Of a stretch of 64,000 nt of DNA, positions 44,009-54,735 are shown piece by piece (the stretch's first letter is position 1; each line of letters opens with the position of its first letter). Source of the stretch: an uncultured Gammaproteobacteria bacterium (GTDB taxonomy: Bacteria; Pseudomonadota; Gammaproteobacteria; Pseudomonadales; Pseudohongiellaceae). The position numbers and the translations under genes are program-made. The DNA lies in NCBI GenBank assembly GCA_913060975.1, contig CAJXVC010000001.1, forward strand, positions 62,001-126,000. The letters run 5' to 3'. The notes below the pieces were generated by a model. That model had not been told where the DNA came from and did no database searches. It saw nothing but the letters and a program-made list of their open reading frames with translations.

Positions 44009-46063
44009 ATGAGCCAATCCTCCAGCAAACCAGCTAGCCAGGCTACTGGCAAACCTTTCAAAGTCCACTCCAGTTTCAAGCCAGCGGGCGACCAGCCGGC
44101 CGCTATCGCTAAATTGGTGGAAGGACTTGAAGACGGTCTCCACGCCCAGACCCTTCTGGGGGTGACCGGTTCCGGTAAAACCTTCACTGTCGCCAATGTG
44201 ATTGAGCAGGTGCAACGACCCACATTGGTGATGGCGCCGAATAAAACATTGGCGGCGCAACTCTATGGCGAGTTCAAAGAATTCTTCCCTGACAATGCCG
44301 TCGAATATTTTGTGTCCTACTACGATTACTATCAGCCCGAGGCTTATGTGCCTTCATCGGACCTGTATATCGAGAAAGATTCCTCAATTAACGATCACAT
44401 CGAGCAAATGCGCTTGTCTGCCACCAAGGCACTGATGGAGCGTGAAGATGTCATCGTCGTTGCCACCGTATCGGCGATCTATGGTCTGGGTGACCCGGGG
44501 CAATACTTGCAGATGGTGGTGCATCTGGACCGCGGCGAGAAAATGGACCAGCGCCAGCTCCTCAAGCGCCTCACTGAATTGCAGTACACCCGCAACGACA
44601 TGGAATTGCGCCGGGCTACCTATCGTGTGCGCGGCGACGTCATCGATATCTATCCGGCAGAATCCGAGCGCCATGCTATCCGCATCGAGCTGTTCGATGA
44701 CGAAATCGAGCGGCTTTCCTATTTCGACCCGCTAACAGGCAGTGTGACGCGTGAAGTGCCGCGCCTGACCGTGTTTCCGAAATCGCACTATGTGACGCCG
44801 CGCGATACGCTGCTTAACGCTCTGGATCAGATCAAGGAAGAATTGCGCGAGCGGCTCAAACATTTGCAGGACAATCATCGCCTGGTTGAGGCGCAACGTC
44901 TGGAACAGCGCACCCGGTTTGATCTGGAGATGATCCAGGAACTGGGTTATTGCACGGGCATTGAAAACTATTCACGTTACTTGTCTGGTCGGGAAGCTGG
45001 CCGGCCACCACCGACGTTGTATGACTACCTGCCTGCCAATGCCCTGGTTGTCGCTGATGAGTCCCATGTCTCCATTCCGCAACTGGGCGCTATGTACAAA
45101 GGAGACCGGTCGCGCAAGCAGACGCTGGTGGAACATGGTTTTCGACTGCCTTCGGCGCTTGATAACCGGCCCCTGCGCTTTGAGGAGTGGGAAGGTCTGA
45201 CGCCGCAGATTATTTTCGTATCCGCCACGCCGGGGCCCTATGAGCAGGAGCATCAAGGTCAATTGGTCGAGCAGGTAGTCAGGCCGACGGGGCTGATCGA
45301 TCCGGTGCTGGAGATTCGCCCGGCTTCGAGCCAGGTGGATGATCTGCTGTCTGAAGTACGTCGGGTCGTCGCGCTGGAAGAGCGCGTGCTGGTGACAGTG
45401 CTGACCAAGCGCATGGCAGAGGATCTGACTGACTATTTAGCCGAGCACGATGTCCGCGTGCGCTATTTGCATTCAGACATCGATACCGTGGAGCGCTCGG
45501 AGATCATTCGTGATTTGCGCCTGGGTAATTTCGATGTGCTGGTGGGTATTAATCTGCTGCGCGAAGGGTTGGATATACCCGAGGTCTCATTGGTCGCAGT
45601 GCTGGATGCCGACAAGGAAGGCTTTCTGCGCTCCGAGCGTTCGTTGATTCAGACCATTGGCCGGGCGGCGCGCAATCTCAATGGCAAGGCCATTCTCTAC
45701 GCCGACAAAACCACGGGCTCAATGGAAAGAGCAATCAGTGAATCCAATCGCCGCCGCGACGCCCAGCTGGAGTTCAACAAAGCCAATAACATCACCCCTA
45801 TTGGTGTCCGCAAGCGAGTGCTGGATATCATGGAGGGCGCCTATTCAGCGCCAGGGTCCCGTGCCCAAAAAGGTGGGCGCGGTGCAGCAGAAAAATCCGG
45901 GGCCTATGCCAAGCTGGATTTTTCCAACCCCAAGGAAGTGCAACAGCAAATCGATGCGCTGGAGAAGCAAATGTACGAGCAGGCCAAGAATCTCGACTTT
46001 GAGGAAGCGGCTGCTACGCGAGACCAGATTGGTCGCCTGAAACAGCAATTGTTAACGCAATGA
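44009..46063 (+). CDS. uvrB: UvrABC system protein B
   Basis: Damage-verifying helicase of nucleotide excision repair. 684 residues from ATG at 44009, which fits the family start [16 protein letters not shown]; an ATG at 43928 would add 27 unconserved residues. Walker [11 protein letters not shown], the beta-hairpin region [12 protein letters not shown], helicase motifs DESHVSIPQ and [16 protein letters not shown] with QTIGRAARN, and the C-terminal UVR motif ([20 protein letters not shown]) that binds UvrC. The neighbouring tRNA-Asn is divergent. Confidence 0.98.
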   Translation: MSQSSSKPASQATGKPFKVHSSFKPAGDQPAAIAKLVEGLEDGLHAQTLLGVTGSGKTFTVANVIEQVQRPTLVMAPNKTLAAQLYGEFKEFFPDNAVEYFVSYYDYYQPEAYVPSSDLYIEKDSSINDHIEQMRLSATKALMEREDVIVVATVSAIYGLGDPGQYLQMVVHLDRGEKMDQRQLLKRLTELQYTRNDMELRRATYRVRGDVIDIYPAESERHAIRIELFDDEIERLSYFDPLTGSVTREVPRLTVFPKSHYVTPRDTLLNALDQIKEELRERLKHLQDNHRLVEAQRLEQRTRFDLEMIQELGYCTGIENYSRYLSGREAGRPPPTLYDYLPANALVVADESHVSIPQLGAMYKGDRSRKQTLVEHGFRLPSALDNRPLRFEEWEGLTPQIIFVSATPGPYEQEHQGQLVEQVVRPTGLIDPVLEIRPASSQVDDLLSEVRRVVALEERVLVTVLTKRMAEDLTDYLAEHDVRVRYLHSDIDTVERSEIIRDLRLGNFDVLVGINLLREGLDIPEVSLVAVLDADKEGFLRSERSLIQTIGRAARNLNGKAILYADKTTGSMERAISESNRRRDAQLEFNKANNITPIGVRKRVLDIMEGAYSAPGSRAQKGGRGAAEKSGAYAKLDFSNPKEVQQQIDALEKQMYEQAKNLDFEEAAATRDQIGRLKQQLLTQ

Positions 46064-46183
46064 TTTGAATCGTCTTTTTGCTGATAAATTCGTCGACACC
46101 GGGGCTGGGTATTCCGTATAATCGCCAGTCTTTTCGAATGGGGCGAATTCGAGCCTGCCCGGCTCGGAATCAGGCAACTCGAT

Positions 46184-46260
<77 letters not shown>

Positions 46261-46350
46261 CTTCATTCGGCACTGCAGTATCACCCTGTGCGAAATACTC
46301 ACGAATCTGCTGCTAAAGGCAGGTTCTCAGTTTGATCGATTGGACCCACA

Positions 46351-48288
46351 ATGCCCAAGATTACACTCCCCGACGGTAGCGTGCGGGAATTTGACAAGCC
46401 AGTCTCGGTTGCCGATATCGCCATGGACATCGGTCCTGGTCTGGCCAAAGCAGCACTGGCCGGGCGCGTAGCAGGCGAGCTGGTTGATACTTCCTATGTC
46501 GTCAGTGACGATGCGGAAGTAGCACTGGTTACCGAACGCGATGATGATGGTCTGGAAGTCATTCGACATTCCTGTGCGCATCTCATGGCGCAAGCTGTGC
46601 AGCGGCTATTCCCGAAAGCCCAAGTGACTATCGGCCCGGTTATCGAAGATGGTTTTTTCTATGACTTCGCCTTCGAGCGTCCTTTTACGCCCGAAGATCT
46701 CGAAGCTATCGAAAAGACCATGAAAGACATTGTGAAGGAAGACCTGCAGGTTGAGCGTTCGGTCATGTCCCGCGCTGATGCAGTGGCGCATTTCAAGAGC
46801 ATCGGTGAAGAGTACAAGGTCGAGATTATCGAAAGTATTCCCGGTGAAGAAGAGCTGTCTTTCTACAAGCAAGGCGATTTCATGGACTTGTGTCGTGGTC
46901 CGCACGTGCCCAGCACAGGAAAATTCAAGGCATTTAAGCTGACTTCAGTGGCCGGCGCCTATTGGCGCGGCGATGCCAATAACGCCATGCTGCAGCGGAT
47001 CTATGGCACTGCCTGGGGCTCCAAAGCGGATCTGAAGCTGTATTTGCAGCGTCTGGAAGAAGCAGAAAAACGCGATCACCGCAAACTCGGCAAGCAGCTG
47101 GAACTGTTTCACTTCCAGGAAGAAGCGCCGGGTATGCCATTTTGGCATCCGCGTGGCTGGATCCTGTATCAAGCGATTCAGGACTATATGCAGCAAGTGC
47201 AGCGTAAACACGACTACAAAGAGATCAATACACCGCAGCTGGTTGATTACTCGTTGTGGGAAAAGTCCGGGCACGCCGCCAAGTTCGCTGATGAAATGTT
47301 TAGCGTGGAATCGGACAATCGCATGTATGCGATCAAGCCCATGAATTGCCCGTGTCATATCCAGGTCTTCAATCAGGGCCTGAAGAGTTATCGTGATTTG
47401 CCCTTGCGTCTGGCTGAATTCGGCTCCTGCCATCGCTATGAGCCATCCGGCAGCATGCATGGCCTGATGCGAGTGCGCAGCTTTGTGCAGGACGACGGCC
47501 ATATTTTCTGTACTGAAGATCAGATCCAGTCCGAAGTGGCCGAATTTATGGATTTGCTGTTCGCCGTCTACCGTGACTTCGGTTTCGACGAGATCCTGTT
47601 GCGCCTGTCGACGCGCCCGGAAAAGCGCGTCGGTAGCGATGATTTGTGGGACAAGGCCGAGCAGTCTTTGAAAGATGCGCTGAATGCCACTGGCCTGAAA
47701 TGGGAGCTGTTACCCGGCGAGGGGGCTTTCTATGGTCCCAAGATTGAATATTCCTTAAAGGATTGTATGGGTCGCATCCAGCAATGCGGTACAATACAGG
47801 TCGATTTTTTCTTGCCTGAGCGTCTGGGCGCTCAATATGTGGCCGAAGACAGCTCGCGCAAGACCCCGGTCATGTTGCACCGGGCGATTCTCGGCTCGTT
47901 TGAGCGGTTTATTGGCGTTTTGATTGAACATTATGCCGGGGCAATGCCAACCTGGCTGTCGCCGGTTCAGGCTGTTTTGCTGAATATTACCGATAAACAG
48001 GCCGATTATGTGCTCAAAACCCAAGAAAACTTGAAAAACCAAGGGTTTAGGGTCGACGCGGACTTGAGAAATGAGAAGGTTGGCTTTAAAATCCGCGAGC
48101 ACACGTTACAGAAGACCCCTTATATGCTGGTAGTTGGCGATAAGGAGGTGGAATCCGGCACTATTGCTGTCCGCACACGTGGAGGTGAAGACCTGGGAAC
48201 GATGACAATTGACGAATTCAGTAGTCACTTGCGCCAGGACGTAGCCCAGTTTGGACGTAGTGGCGCACAGCTTGAGTCGGATAAATAG
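46351..48288 (+). CDS. thrS: Threonyl-tRNA synthetase
   Basis: Class II synthetase charging tRNA-Thr. 645 residues. The N-terminal TGS domain ([19 protein letters not shown]) is followed by the editing domain with [16 protein letters not shown]. The catalytic core has [28 protein letters not shown] with the zinc Cys, and [20 protein letters not shown]. The C-terminal anticodon-binding domain ends near [11 protein letters not shown]. In E. coli ThrRS represses its own mRNA through a tRNA-like leader; I did not find a clear tRNA-Thr mimic in the 90-bp leader. It is the first gene of the translation operon. Confidence 0.98.
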   Translation: MPKITLPDGSVREFDKPVSVADIAMDIGPGLAKAALAGRVAGELVDTSYVVSDDAEVALVTERDDDGLEVIRHSCAHLMAQAVQRLFPKAQVTIGPVIEDGFFYDFAFERPFTPEDLEAIEKTMKDIVKEDLQVERSVMSRADAVAHFKSIGEEYKVEIIESIPGEEELSFYKQGDFMDLCRGPHVPSTGKFKAFKLTSVAGAYWRGDANNAMLQRIYGTAWGSKADLKLYLQRLEEAEKRDHRKLGKQLELFHFQEEAPGMPFWHPRGWILYQAIQDYMQQVQRKHDYKEINTPQLVDYSLWEKSGHAAKFADEMFSVESDNRMYAIKPMNCPCHIQVFNQGLKSYRDLPLRLAEFGSCHRYEPSGSMHGLMRVRSFVQDDGHIFCTEDQIQSEVAEFMDLLFAVYRDFGFDEILLRLSTRPEKRVGSDDLWDKAEQSLKDALNATGLKWELLPGEGAFYGPKIEYSLKDCMGRIQQCGTIQVDFFLPERLGAQYVAEDSSRKTPVMLHRAILGSFERFIGVLIEHYAGAMPTWLSPVQAVLLNITDKQADYVLKTQENLKNQGFRVDADLRNEKVGFKIREHTLQKTPYMLVVGDKEVESGTIAVRTRGGEDLGTMTIDEFSSHLRQDVAQFGRSGAQLESDK

Positions 48289-48340
48289 TAGTCAGTTGGA
48301 GGAATTGCATCGTAATGAGGTTTAAGCGTTCGCGCATATC

Positions 48341-48865
48341 ATGAGAAGTAGTGCTAAGAAGCCCATAATTAACGAGTTTATTGAGGCTGAACAGGTTCGC
48401 CTGGTAGGGGCAGATGGTCAGCAGGTTGGAATCGTTTCAATAGCAGAGGCCAGAGAAGCGGCCGCTGAAGCGAAATTGGATCTGGTGATGATTGCGCCGG
48501 ATGCCGACCCGCAAGTTTGCAAAATAATGGACTACGGTAAGCATGTCTTCGACCTCAAGAAGGAGAAAGCTGCCAACAAGAAGAAACAACGTCGCACACA
48601 GGTTAAAGAAGTAAAGTTTCGACCAGGGACGGAAGAAGGGGATTATCAGGTAAAACTACGCAACCTGACACGTTTCCTTCAGGATGGGGACAAGGCCAAG
48701 GTATCACTACGATTCCGCGGCCGGGAAATGGCCCATCAACATCTTGGCATGGAGTTGGTTACACGGATTCGCGAGGATCTGATTGAAATCGGCACTGTGG
48801 AGCAGGAACCCAAGATGGAAGGCCGGCAAATTGTCATGGTATTGGCACCGGTCAAAAAGCGCTAA
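48341..48865 (+). CDS. infC: Translation initiation factor IF-3
   Basis: Keeps 30S subunits free and checks the start codon and initiator tRNA. 174 residues: N-domain with [24 protein letters not shown] and [13 protein letters not shown], a lysine-rich linker ([13 protein letters not shown]), and the C-domain [38 protein letters not shown]. In many bacteria infC uses AUU as its start and IF-3 represses it; here ATG at 48341 fits the protein length. It has no close Shine-Dalgarno, and TGAGG lies 20 nt upstream. An ATC codon immediately precedes the ATG, so a rare start cannot be excluded. Confidence 0.97.
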   Translation: MRSSAKKPIINEFIEAEQVRLVGADGQQVGIVSIAEAREAAAEAKLDLVMIAPDADPQVCKIMDYGKHVFDLKKEKAANKKKQRRTQVKEVKFRPGTEEGDYQVKLRNLTRFLQDGDKAKVSLRFRGREMAHQHLGMELVTRIREDLIEIGTVEQEPKMEGRQIVMVLAPVKKR

Positions 48866-48875
48866 TTACTTGCAA

Positions 48876-48919
48876 GGGTCAGACTCTATTGATCCTGCTG
48901 GATCAATAGAGTCTGGCCT
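48876..48919. repeat. Long perfect inverted repeat between infC and rpmI
   Basis: Arms CAGACTCTATTGATCC and GGATCAATAGAGTCTG are exactly complementary over 16 bp around a TGCT loop, extended outward by one T-G pair, two G-C pairs and one G-T pair. TTTGTG follows. It may serve as an attenuator before rpmI-rplT or be a short mobile palindrome of the REP type, whose sequences often begin with GGGTCAGA-like words. Confidence 0.85.
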
Positions 48920-48979
48920 TTGTGCGTATTAGGTATTTATTCAAAAATCCCGAAATGGGATAAATGCGGAGTTCGAAAA

Positions 48980-49180
48980 GTGAGTTTAGGTAAATTAAAA
49001 ACCCATAGTGGTGCCGCGAAACGGTTCAAAAAGACTGGTTCCGGTTACAAGCGCAAAAGTGCTTACAAGAGTCACATCCTGACCAAGATGACCACCAAGC
49101 GAAAGCGTCAGCTGCGCGGAACGAGCTCGGTACACCCGAGTGACGTACCAGCAGTAAAACGCATGCTTCGTGAAACTTAA
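48980..49180 (+). CDS. rpmI: 50S ribosomal protein L35
   Basis: Small basic ribosomal protein. 66 residues from GTG at 48980, with GGAG 8 nt upstream; this gives the family N-terminus [20 protein letters not shown]. Later conserved parts are [17 protein letters not shown] and the closing VKRMLRET. It is followed by rplT after 22 nt. The infC-rpmI-rplT order is universal; in E. coli L20 represses rpmI translation through the mRNA between infC and rpmI, which here contains the long inverted repeat. Confidence 0.96.
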   Translation: MSLGKLKTHSGAAKRFKKTGSGYKRKSAYKSHILTKMTTKRKRQLRGTSSVHPSDVPAVKRMLRET

Positions 49181-49202
49181 TTCTTAACCAGGAGATTCCC
49201 CA

Positions 49203-49562
49203 ATGGCTCGAGTAAAACGAGGCGTTATCGCCAATCGTCGCCACAAGAAAGTACTAAAGAAAGCTAAAGGCTATTACGGTGCGCGCAGTCGCGTCTATCG
49301 TGTAGCGACCCAGGCTGTCACCAAAGCTGGCCAATATGCCTACCGTGACCGTCGCAACAAGAAGCGCGTATTCCGCTCACTGTGGATTACCCGTATCAAC
49401 GCTCAGGCGCGTGAGAATGGTATTACTTATAGCCAACTCATCGCTGGTCTGAAGAAAGCGAATATCGAAATCGATCGTCGCGTACTGGCTGATCTGGCTG
49501 TACACGACAAGCAAGCCTTCACAGCCATCGCGGATCAAGCTAAAGCCAATCTGGCTGCCTGA
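49203..49562 (+). CDS. rplT: 50S ribosomal protein L20
   Basis: Early-assembly protein of the large subunit and, in known bacteria, autoregulator of rpmI-rplT. 119 residues. It begins [20 protein letters not shown], and has [17 protein letters not shown] and [20 protein letters not shown], which match the family. AGGAGATTCCCCA precedes the ATG, a strong ribosome binding site. Confidence 0.99.
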   Translation: MARVKRGVIANRRHKKVLKKAKGYYGARSRVYRVATQAVTKAGQYAYRDRRNKKRVFRSLWITRINAQARENGITYSQLIAGLKKANIEIDRRVLADLAVHDKQAFTAIADQAKANLAA

Positions 49563-49569
49563 CGCTTAG

Positions 49570-50601
<1,032 letters not shown>

Positions 50602-50619
50602 TCAGGATTGGCAGAGTAA

Positions 50620-53016
50620 ATGATATTCAGTGACAGTTGGCTGCGCGAGTGGGTGGACCATGAGCTTGACGTCGAACCGCTAGTCGAGGCCTTGACCATG
50701 GCCGGCCTGGAGGTCGATGGCACTGCGCCTGTTGCCAATCAATTCAGCGGCATCATTGTGGCCGAAGTTATCTCTGTTGAGCCGCATCCTGATGCTGACA
50801 AGCTCAATGTTTGTCAGGTTAACGATGGCAAAAACACCCATCAAGTTGTCTGCGGCGCACCTAACGTTGCAGCTGGAATGAAGGCGCCATTTGCCACAAT
50901 TGGTGCCGAGATTCGCATGGTCGGTGATGAAGAGAAGCCTTTCAAGATCAAGAAAGCCAAGCTGCGTGGTGTCGAGTCCTGCGGCATGCTGTGCTCAGCC
51001 GAAGAGTTGGGCCTGGAAGAAAAGTCGGATGGCTTGCTGGCACTGTTAAGCGATGCGCCAATCGGCACAGACATCCGCGACTATCTGCAATTGAATGATC
51101 TGGCCATTGAGCTGGATCTCACGCCAAATCGCGGCGATTGCCTGGGTATCGCAGGCATTGCCAGAGAAGTCGGTGTTATCGCGCGCAAACCGGTGCAAGT
51201 GCCGCAAGTCGAACCGGTAGCGGCCAGTATCGACGATGAATTTGCCGTCTCTATTACTGCCGATACAGAGTGCCCGCGTTATCTGGGCCGTATTATTCGC
51301 GGCATTAATCTGGGTGCGGCGACCCCTTTGTGGATGAAAGAAAAGCTGCGCCGCTCCGGTGTTCGCTCGATCGACCCTGTTGTTGATGTCACCAATTACG
51401 TCTTGCTCGAGTTGGGTCAGCCAATGCACGCCTTCGACCTGGCCAAACTCAAGGGCAATATCAATGTCCGCATGGCCGGCGCTGATGAAGAGCTGACGTT
51501 GCTGGACGGCAAGACCGTCAAGCTGACCAGCGACACGCTGGTGATCGCCGATCAGGACAAGGCGGTAGCAATGGCTGGCGTCATGGGCGGTGAGGCTACT
51601 GCAGTCAGTGATGCCACCGAAGATGTCTTCCTCGAGTGTGCATTCTTCGCACCCCTGGCCATTGCCGGTAAAGCGCGTAGCTATGGCATGCACACCGATG
51701 CCTCCCACCGCTACGAGCGCGGTGTGGATTATGAATTACAGGAACGCGCCATGGAACGGGCGACCCAGCTGTTGCTCGATATCGTCGGCGGTAGCGCTGG
51801 CCCTGTGACGACAGCGATCGGCACGCTGCCAGAGGCTGGCCAGATAAATCTGAAATTGAGCAATGTCGAGCGCATTCTCGGTATTTCCATGCCGGCAGAG
51901 GAGATTGCCGACATCTTCGAACGTTTGGGCTTCACGCTACTTGCGCAAAGTGCTGAGCAGATTAGCATTCGGGTCCCTTCGTTTCGCTTTGACTTGGCGA
52001 TAGAAGCCGACCTGATCGAAGAAATTGCCCGCATCTACGGCTACAACAATATTCCCAAGACCAATGGTCTGGACAGTGCCAGCCTCGGCAAGCCCAAAGA
52101 AGGGCGTCTGCGTTTGGTGGCGTTGCGCGATGTATTAACGGCACAAGGCTATCAGGAAGCCATCACCTACAGCTTTATTGACCCGCAGCTATGTCAAAAA
52201 GTCATGGGCGACGAGCGCGAGACTATCGCCTTGCAAAACCCGATCTCCGAAGAGATGTCAGTGATGCGCCCTAGCATACTGCCGGGCCTGTTGGCGGCCT
52301 TACTGCACAACCAGAATCGACAACAGCAGCGCTTGCGACTGTTTGAGACCGGGCTGATCTTTAATAAAGAAGGCGGCAAGACAACTCAGGTAGAACATAT
52401 CGCCGGCTTGATTTGCGGAACAAGATCACCCTCAAACTGGTTTAATAACAAAGAGATATCTGACTTTTATGATGTAAAAGGTCAGGTAGAAGCGCTGTTG
52501 GCCTTGAGCCGTAGCGGTGAGCAATTCAGTTTTCAGCCGGGCCAACACCCAGCCCTGCATCCGGGGCAGTGTGCGCAGATCAACGCCGCTGATGGTGACA
52601 TTGTCGGTTACCTGGGAGCGCTACATCCTGCAGTACAACAGGCTTTGGGCGTGCATGGCGAGGTTTACTGTTTCGAACTCCAGACTGCCAGCTTGCTGGA
52701 TAGGCAAGTCCCGGCTGCCCAGCCCCTGTCTAAATTCCCTGAAGTCAGTCGCGATCTGGCCATTGTGGTTGATGAGTCAGTGCCAGCCGGTGAAATTCTG
52801 GCCGCTATGCGTGAGCAAGCCGGTGAGTTTTTGACAGATTTACGAATATTTGATGTTTATCAAGGGGATGCGGTCGCAAAAAACAAAAAAAGTCTGGCTT
52901 TAGGCTTGACGTGGCAACATCCTTACCGCACTCTTAGCGATGACGAAATAAATGCAATAATTAGTAGCTGCGTCAACGCACTACACGAACTTTTTAATGC
53001 AAATTTGCGAGATTAG
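50620..53016 (+). CDS. pheT: Phenylalanyl-tRNA synthetase beta subunit
   Basis: Subunit for tRNA binding and editing of misacylated Tyr. 798 residues. The N-terminal tRNA-binding domain has [15 protein letters not shown]. The B3/B4 editing region has [15 protein letters not shown] and [14 protein letters not shown]. The C-terminal anticodon-binding domain contains [17 protein letters not shown]. Length and domain order are normal. Confidence 0.98.
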   Translation: MIFSDSWLREWVDHELDVEPLVEALTMAGLEVDGTAPVANQFSGIIVAEVISVEPHPDADKLNVCQVNDGKNTHQVVCGAPNVAAGMKAPFATIGAEIRMVGDEEKPFKIKKAKLRGVESCGMLCSAEELGLEEKSDGLLALLSDAPIGTDIRDYLQLNDLAIELDLTPNRGDCLGIAGIAREVGVIARKPVQVPQVEPVAASIDDEFAVSITADTECPRYLGRIIRGINLGAATPLWMKEKLRRSGVRSIDPVVDVTNYVLLELGQPMHAFDLAKLKGNINVRMAGADEELTLLDGKTVKLTSDTLVIADQDKAVAMAGVMGGEATAVSDATEDVFLECAFFAPLAIAGKARSYGMHTDASHRYERGVDYELQERAMERATQLLLDIVGGSAGPVTTAIGTLPEAGQINLKLSNVERILGISMPAEEIADIFERLGFTLLAQSAEQISIRVPSFRFDLAIEADLIEEIARIYGYNNIPKTNGLDSASLGKPKEGRLRLVALRDVLTAQGYQEAITYSFIDPQLCQKVMGDERETIALQNPISEEMSVMRPSILPGLLAALLHNQNRQQQRLRLFETGLIFNKEGGKTTQVEHIAGLICGTRSPSNWFNNKEISDFYDVKGQVEALLALSRSGEQFSFQPGQHPALHPGQCAQINAADGDIVGYLGALHPAVQQALGVHGEVYCFELQTASLLDRQVPAAQPLSKFPEVSRDLAIVVDESVPAGEILAAMREQAGEFLTDLRIFDVYQGDAVAKNKKSLALGLTWQHPYRTLSDDEINAIISSCVNALHELFNANLRD

Positions 53017-53030
53017 CCGGGGGATGGAAC

Positions 53031-53339
53031 ATGGCAGACGGAGCACTTACCAAGGCTGATATGGCAGAACGGCTCTTCGAAGAGCTCGGCCTGAATAAGC
53101 GCGAAGCGAAGGAAGTCGTCGAACAGTTCTTTGAAGAGGTTCGCGTCTCTTTGGAGCGTAACGAGCAAGTGAAGTTGTCCGGCTACGGTAATTTCGATCT
53201 CCGTGACAAGAAACAACGCCCCGGTCGTAACCCCAAAACCGGCGAAGAAATCCCCATCAAGGCCCGACGAGTAGTCACCTTCCGGCCAGGTCAGAAGTTA
53301 AAGGCAAGAGTAGAAGGCTATGCTGGAACCGAAGAATAA
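53031..53339 (+). CDS. ihfA: Integration host factor alpha subunit
   Basis: Partner of IhfB in the DNA-bending heterodimer. 102 residues: [20 protein letters not shown] at the start, [20 protein letters not shown] in the DNA-binding arm, and [13 protein letters not shown] at the end. It lies 14 nt after pheT and overlaps the next gene by 20 bp, so it is part of the pheST-ihfA-merR operon found in related bacteria. Confidence 0.98.
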   Translation: MADGALTKADMAERLFEELGLNKREAKEVVEQFFEEVRVSLERNEQVKLSGYGNFDLRDKKQRPGRNPKTGEEIPIKARRVVTFRPGQKLKARVEGYAGTEE

Positions 53340-53673
53340 CGACGAACTGCCACCAATTCCCCCCAAGCGTTACTTTACGATTGGTGAAGTAGGGGAGCTG
53401 TGCGCCGTCAAGCCACACGTACTACGTTACTGGGAAGCGGAATTTCCGCAGCTCAAGCCCGTCAAGCGTCGTGGTAACCGCCGTTACTATCAGCGCCAGG
53501 ATGTTGTCCTCATCCGCCAGATCAAGAGTCTTCTCTACGAACAAGGCTATACCATCGGCGGTGCCCGTCAGAAGATGACTGAAGATCCGGAAGAGCTTAA
53601 CAAGACCAACGTCAACGCCAGTGAAATCAAGTCTCTGGTACGAGATTTGGAAGAGGTTATTGGTCGGCTGTAG
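53320..53673 (+). CDS. MerR family transcriptional regulator
   Basis: 117 residues with an N-terminal MerR winged helix: [24 protein letters not shown], then [38 protein letters not shown] in shorter blocks. The C-terminal part is a short helix and has no cysteine-rich metal site, so it is not a metal sensor of the classical type. It overlaps ihfA and precedes tRNA-Pro, as in Pseudomonas. Its targets are unknown. Confidence 0.93.
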   Translation: MLEPKNNDELPPIPPKRYFTIGEVGELCAVKPHVLRYWEAEFPQLKPVKRRGNRRYYQRQDVVLIRQIKSLLYEQGYTIGGARQKMTEDPEELNKTNVNASEIKSLVRDLEEVIGRL

Positions 53674-53817
53674 AGTTTCTGTAGCATTTGCAGACAGGTA
53701 TTGGCTGACCGCGATATTTAGTGACTATTGTCTGGTCTCAAGCCTTTCAGGCAGGTAAAATTCCCTCCGCTTAAATTACTTGCAGATAATCTGGTTCGCT
53801 GAGCAATTTTGAGCGCG

Positions 53818-53928
53818 GCGCAGTCTGGTAGCGCACTACACTGGGATCTCCCAGCGAAAAGAAGTAAATACCAGAGCAGTTAAATTCATTGAGTTGCCTT
53901 AACTCTTTGAAGCGGTTTCAAATCGGGG
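53818..53928 (+). repeat. Truncated tRNA-Pro-like copy A
   Basis: Starts with the tRNA-Pro D-arm and anticodon 5' part (GCGCAGTCTGGTAGCGCACT, then ACACTGGG), then departs at the anticodon loop into ATCTCCCAGCGAAAAGAAGT and about 60 further bases, ending with AAATCGGGG. Contains hairpins CTGGGA/TCCCAG and GAGTT/AACTC. The 3' half of a tRNA is missing. Followed by 65 bases of unique sequence that end GTCCACCAAT, close to the tRNA 3' end. Confidence 0.85.
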
Positions 53929-53993
53929 ATCTCCCCTTAAATAAATCGCCAGGCTGGTCGGAAGAATGGTATCCGACTTAGTCCACCAATAAA

Positions 53994-54101
53994 TAGCGCA
54001 GTCTGGTAGCGCATTACACTGGGGGATCTCCCAGCGAAAAGAAGTAAATACCAGAACGGTTTAATTCACTGAGTTCCTTAACTCTTTGAACAGGTTTAAA
54101 T
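53994..54101 (+). repeat. Truncated tRNA-Pro-like copy B
   Basis: Nearly identical to copy A along its length, including TAGCGCAGTCTGGTAGCGCA, the same departure at ACTGGGGG|ATCTCCCAG and the GAGTT/AACTC hairpin. It ends in TTTAAAT directly joined to the first base of the intact tRNA-Pro, where the copy A equivalent reads AAATCGGGG. Confidence 0.85.
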
Positions 54102-54178
54102 CGGGGCGTAGCGCAGTCTGGTAGCGCACTACACTGGGGGTGTAGTGGTCGTGGGTTCAAATCCCGCCGTCCCGACCA
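54102..54178 (+). tRNA. tRNA-Pro (GGG)
   Basis: A 77-nt cloverleaf. Acceptor CGGGGCG pairs with CGTCCCG (one G-T pair), D-arm GCGC, anticodon stem CTACA/TGTAG with loop CTGGGGG (anticodon GGG), T-arm GTGGG/CCCGC with TTCAAAT, and encoded CCA after discriminator A. A tRNA-Pro at this place after the ihfA-merR pair is also known in Pseudomonas, where it is an integration site. Confidence 0.96.
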
Positions 54179-54357
54179 ATTTCTTTTTCAGATACAAATG
54201 AATCCTCTCTTCGCTCTCTGGCGAGTTGATCCGCTTCGATCACCTCCAGGTGTTCCAGTACCGCCTCCATCACATAGAACTGCCTGGAATACCCTGTTTT
54301 TAGTGTCAAAATATCGAGACGATCTTCGATCTCTTGCGGCAAATCCAGTTTGAGCAT
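54157..54357 (-). CDS. Orphan ribbon-helix-helix antitoxin-like protein (RelB/CopG type)
   Basis: 66 residues starting [20 protein letters not shown], with a ribbon-helix-helix DNA-binding pattern followed by [20 protein letters not shown], typical of RelB/ParD-like antitoxins. The neighbouring toxin gene expected downstream is absent. The frame instead enters the antisense strand of tRNA-Pro, which supplies the last five codons (RDGGI) and the stop. The protein therefore ends at the tRNA junction and is probably a truncated remnant of a toxin-antitoxin pair. Confidence 0.75.
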   Translation of the reverse strand: MLKLDLPQEIEDRLDILTLKTGYSRQFYVMEAVLEHLEVIEADQLARERREDSFVSEKEIGRDGGI

Positions 54358-54735
54358 TGATCAAGCACCTTCAACTAAATCCGGTTTTAATTTAAGTCGG
54401 AATACTTCCTTGTATTCCCTGGAGCATCCTTGCTGATTTTTACTGTAGAACAGGAGAGTGAGTACGGAAACTTGACGAGATGTGGACAGCAAATTGACCA
54501 GACTTCTTTGATTGATTCAGCTGGCTTCGCAAGTAAGAATTTGCATACTAACTCGTACTCTTGAGAAAGAAGCAGAAGTATTTATCTGGGAATTTGTAGT
54601 GTGCGAATAGGTGAATAAGTGACTATGTGAGTAGGTTCGTAGATGAAAAGATTAGTAGATGAAAAGGTTAGAAGATGAAAAGGTGAGTAGTGTTCTATGA
54701 CGAGACGACTGATGCCGGTTGCTTGACCTGAGCTA
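54358..54735. other. AT-rich gene-free stretch between antitoxin and WecA-like gene
   Basis: No supported gene. Contains the 16-bp tandem repeat at 54639-54686 preceded by related words (GTGAATAAGTGAC...). Confidence 0.6.
54639..54686. repeat. Three 16-bp tandem units
   Basis: GTAGATGAAAAGATTA, GTAGATGAAAAGGTTA and GAAGATGAAAAGGTGA follow one another without a gap. Confidence 0.9.

Larger units (their letters stand above)
53674..54101. other. Repeat-containing spacer between the MerR gene and tRNA-Pro
   Basis: 428 bases without a protein gene. Most of it is taken up by the two tRNA-Pro-derived copies described separately; the first 144 bases show nothing recognisable. Confidence 0.8.

Noticed and set aside
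46261..46350. tRNA-Thr-like operator in the thrS leader
   Set aside because: No tRNA-Thr anticodon-like stem-loop could be made out in the short leader.
53818..54101. tRNA-Pro copies considered as tRNA genes with group I introns
   Set aside because: The inserted parts are only about 80 nt, lack group I core elements, and no correct 3' half follows each copy.
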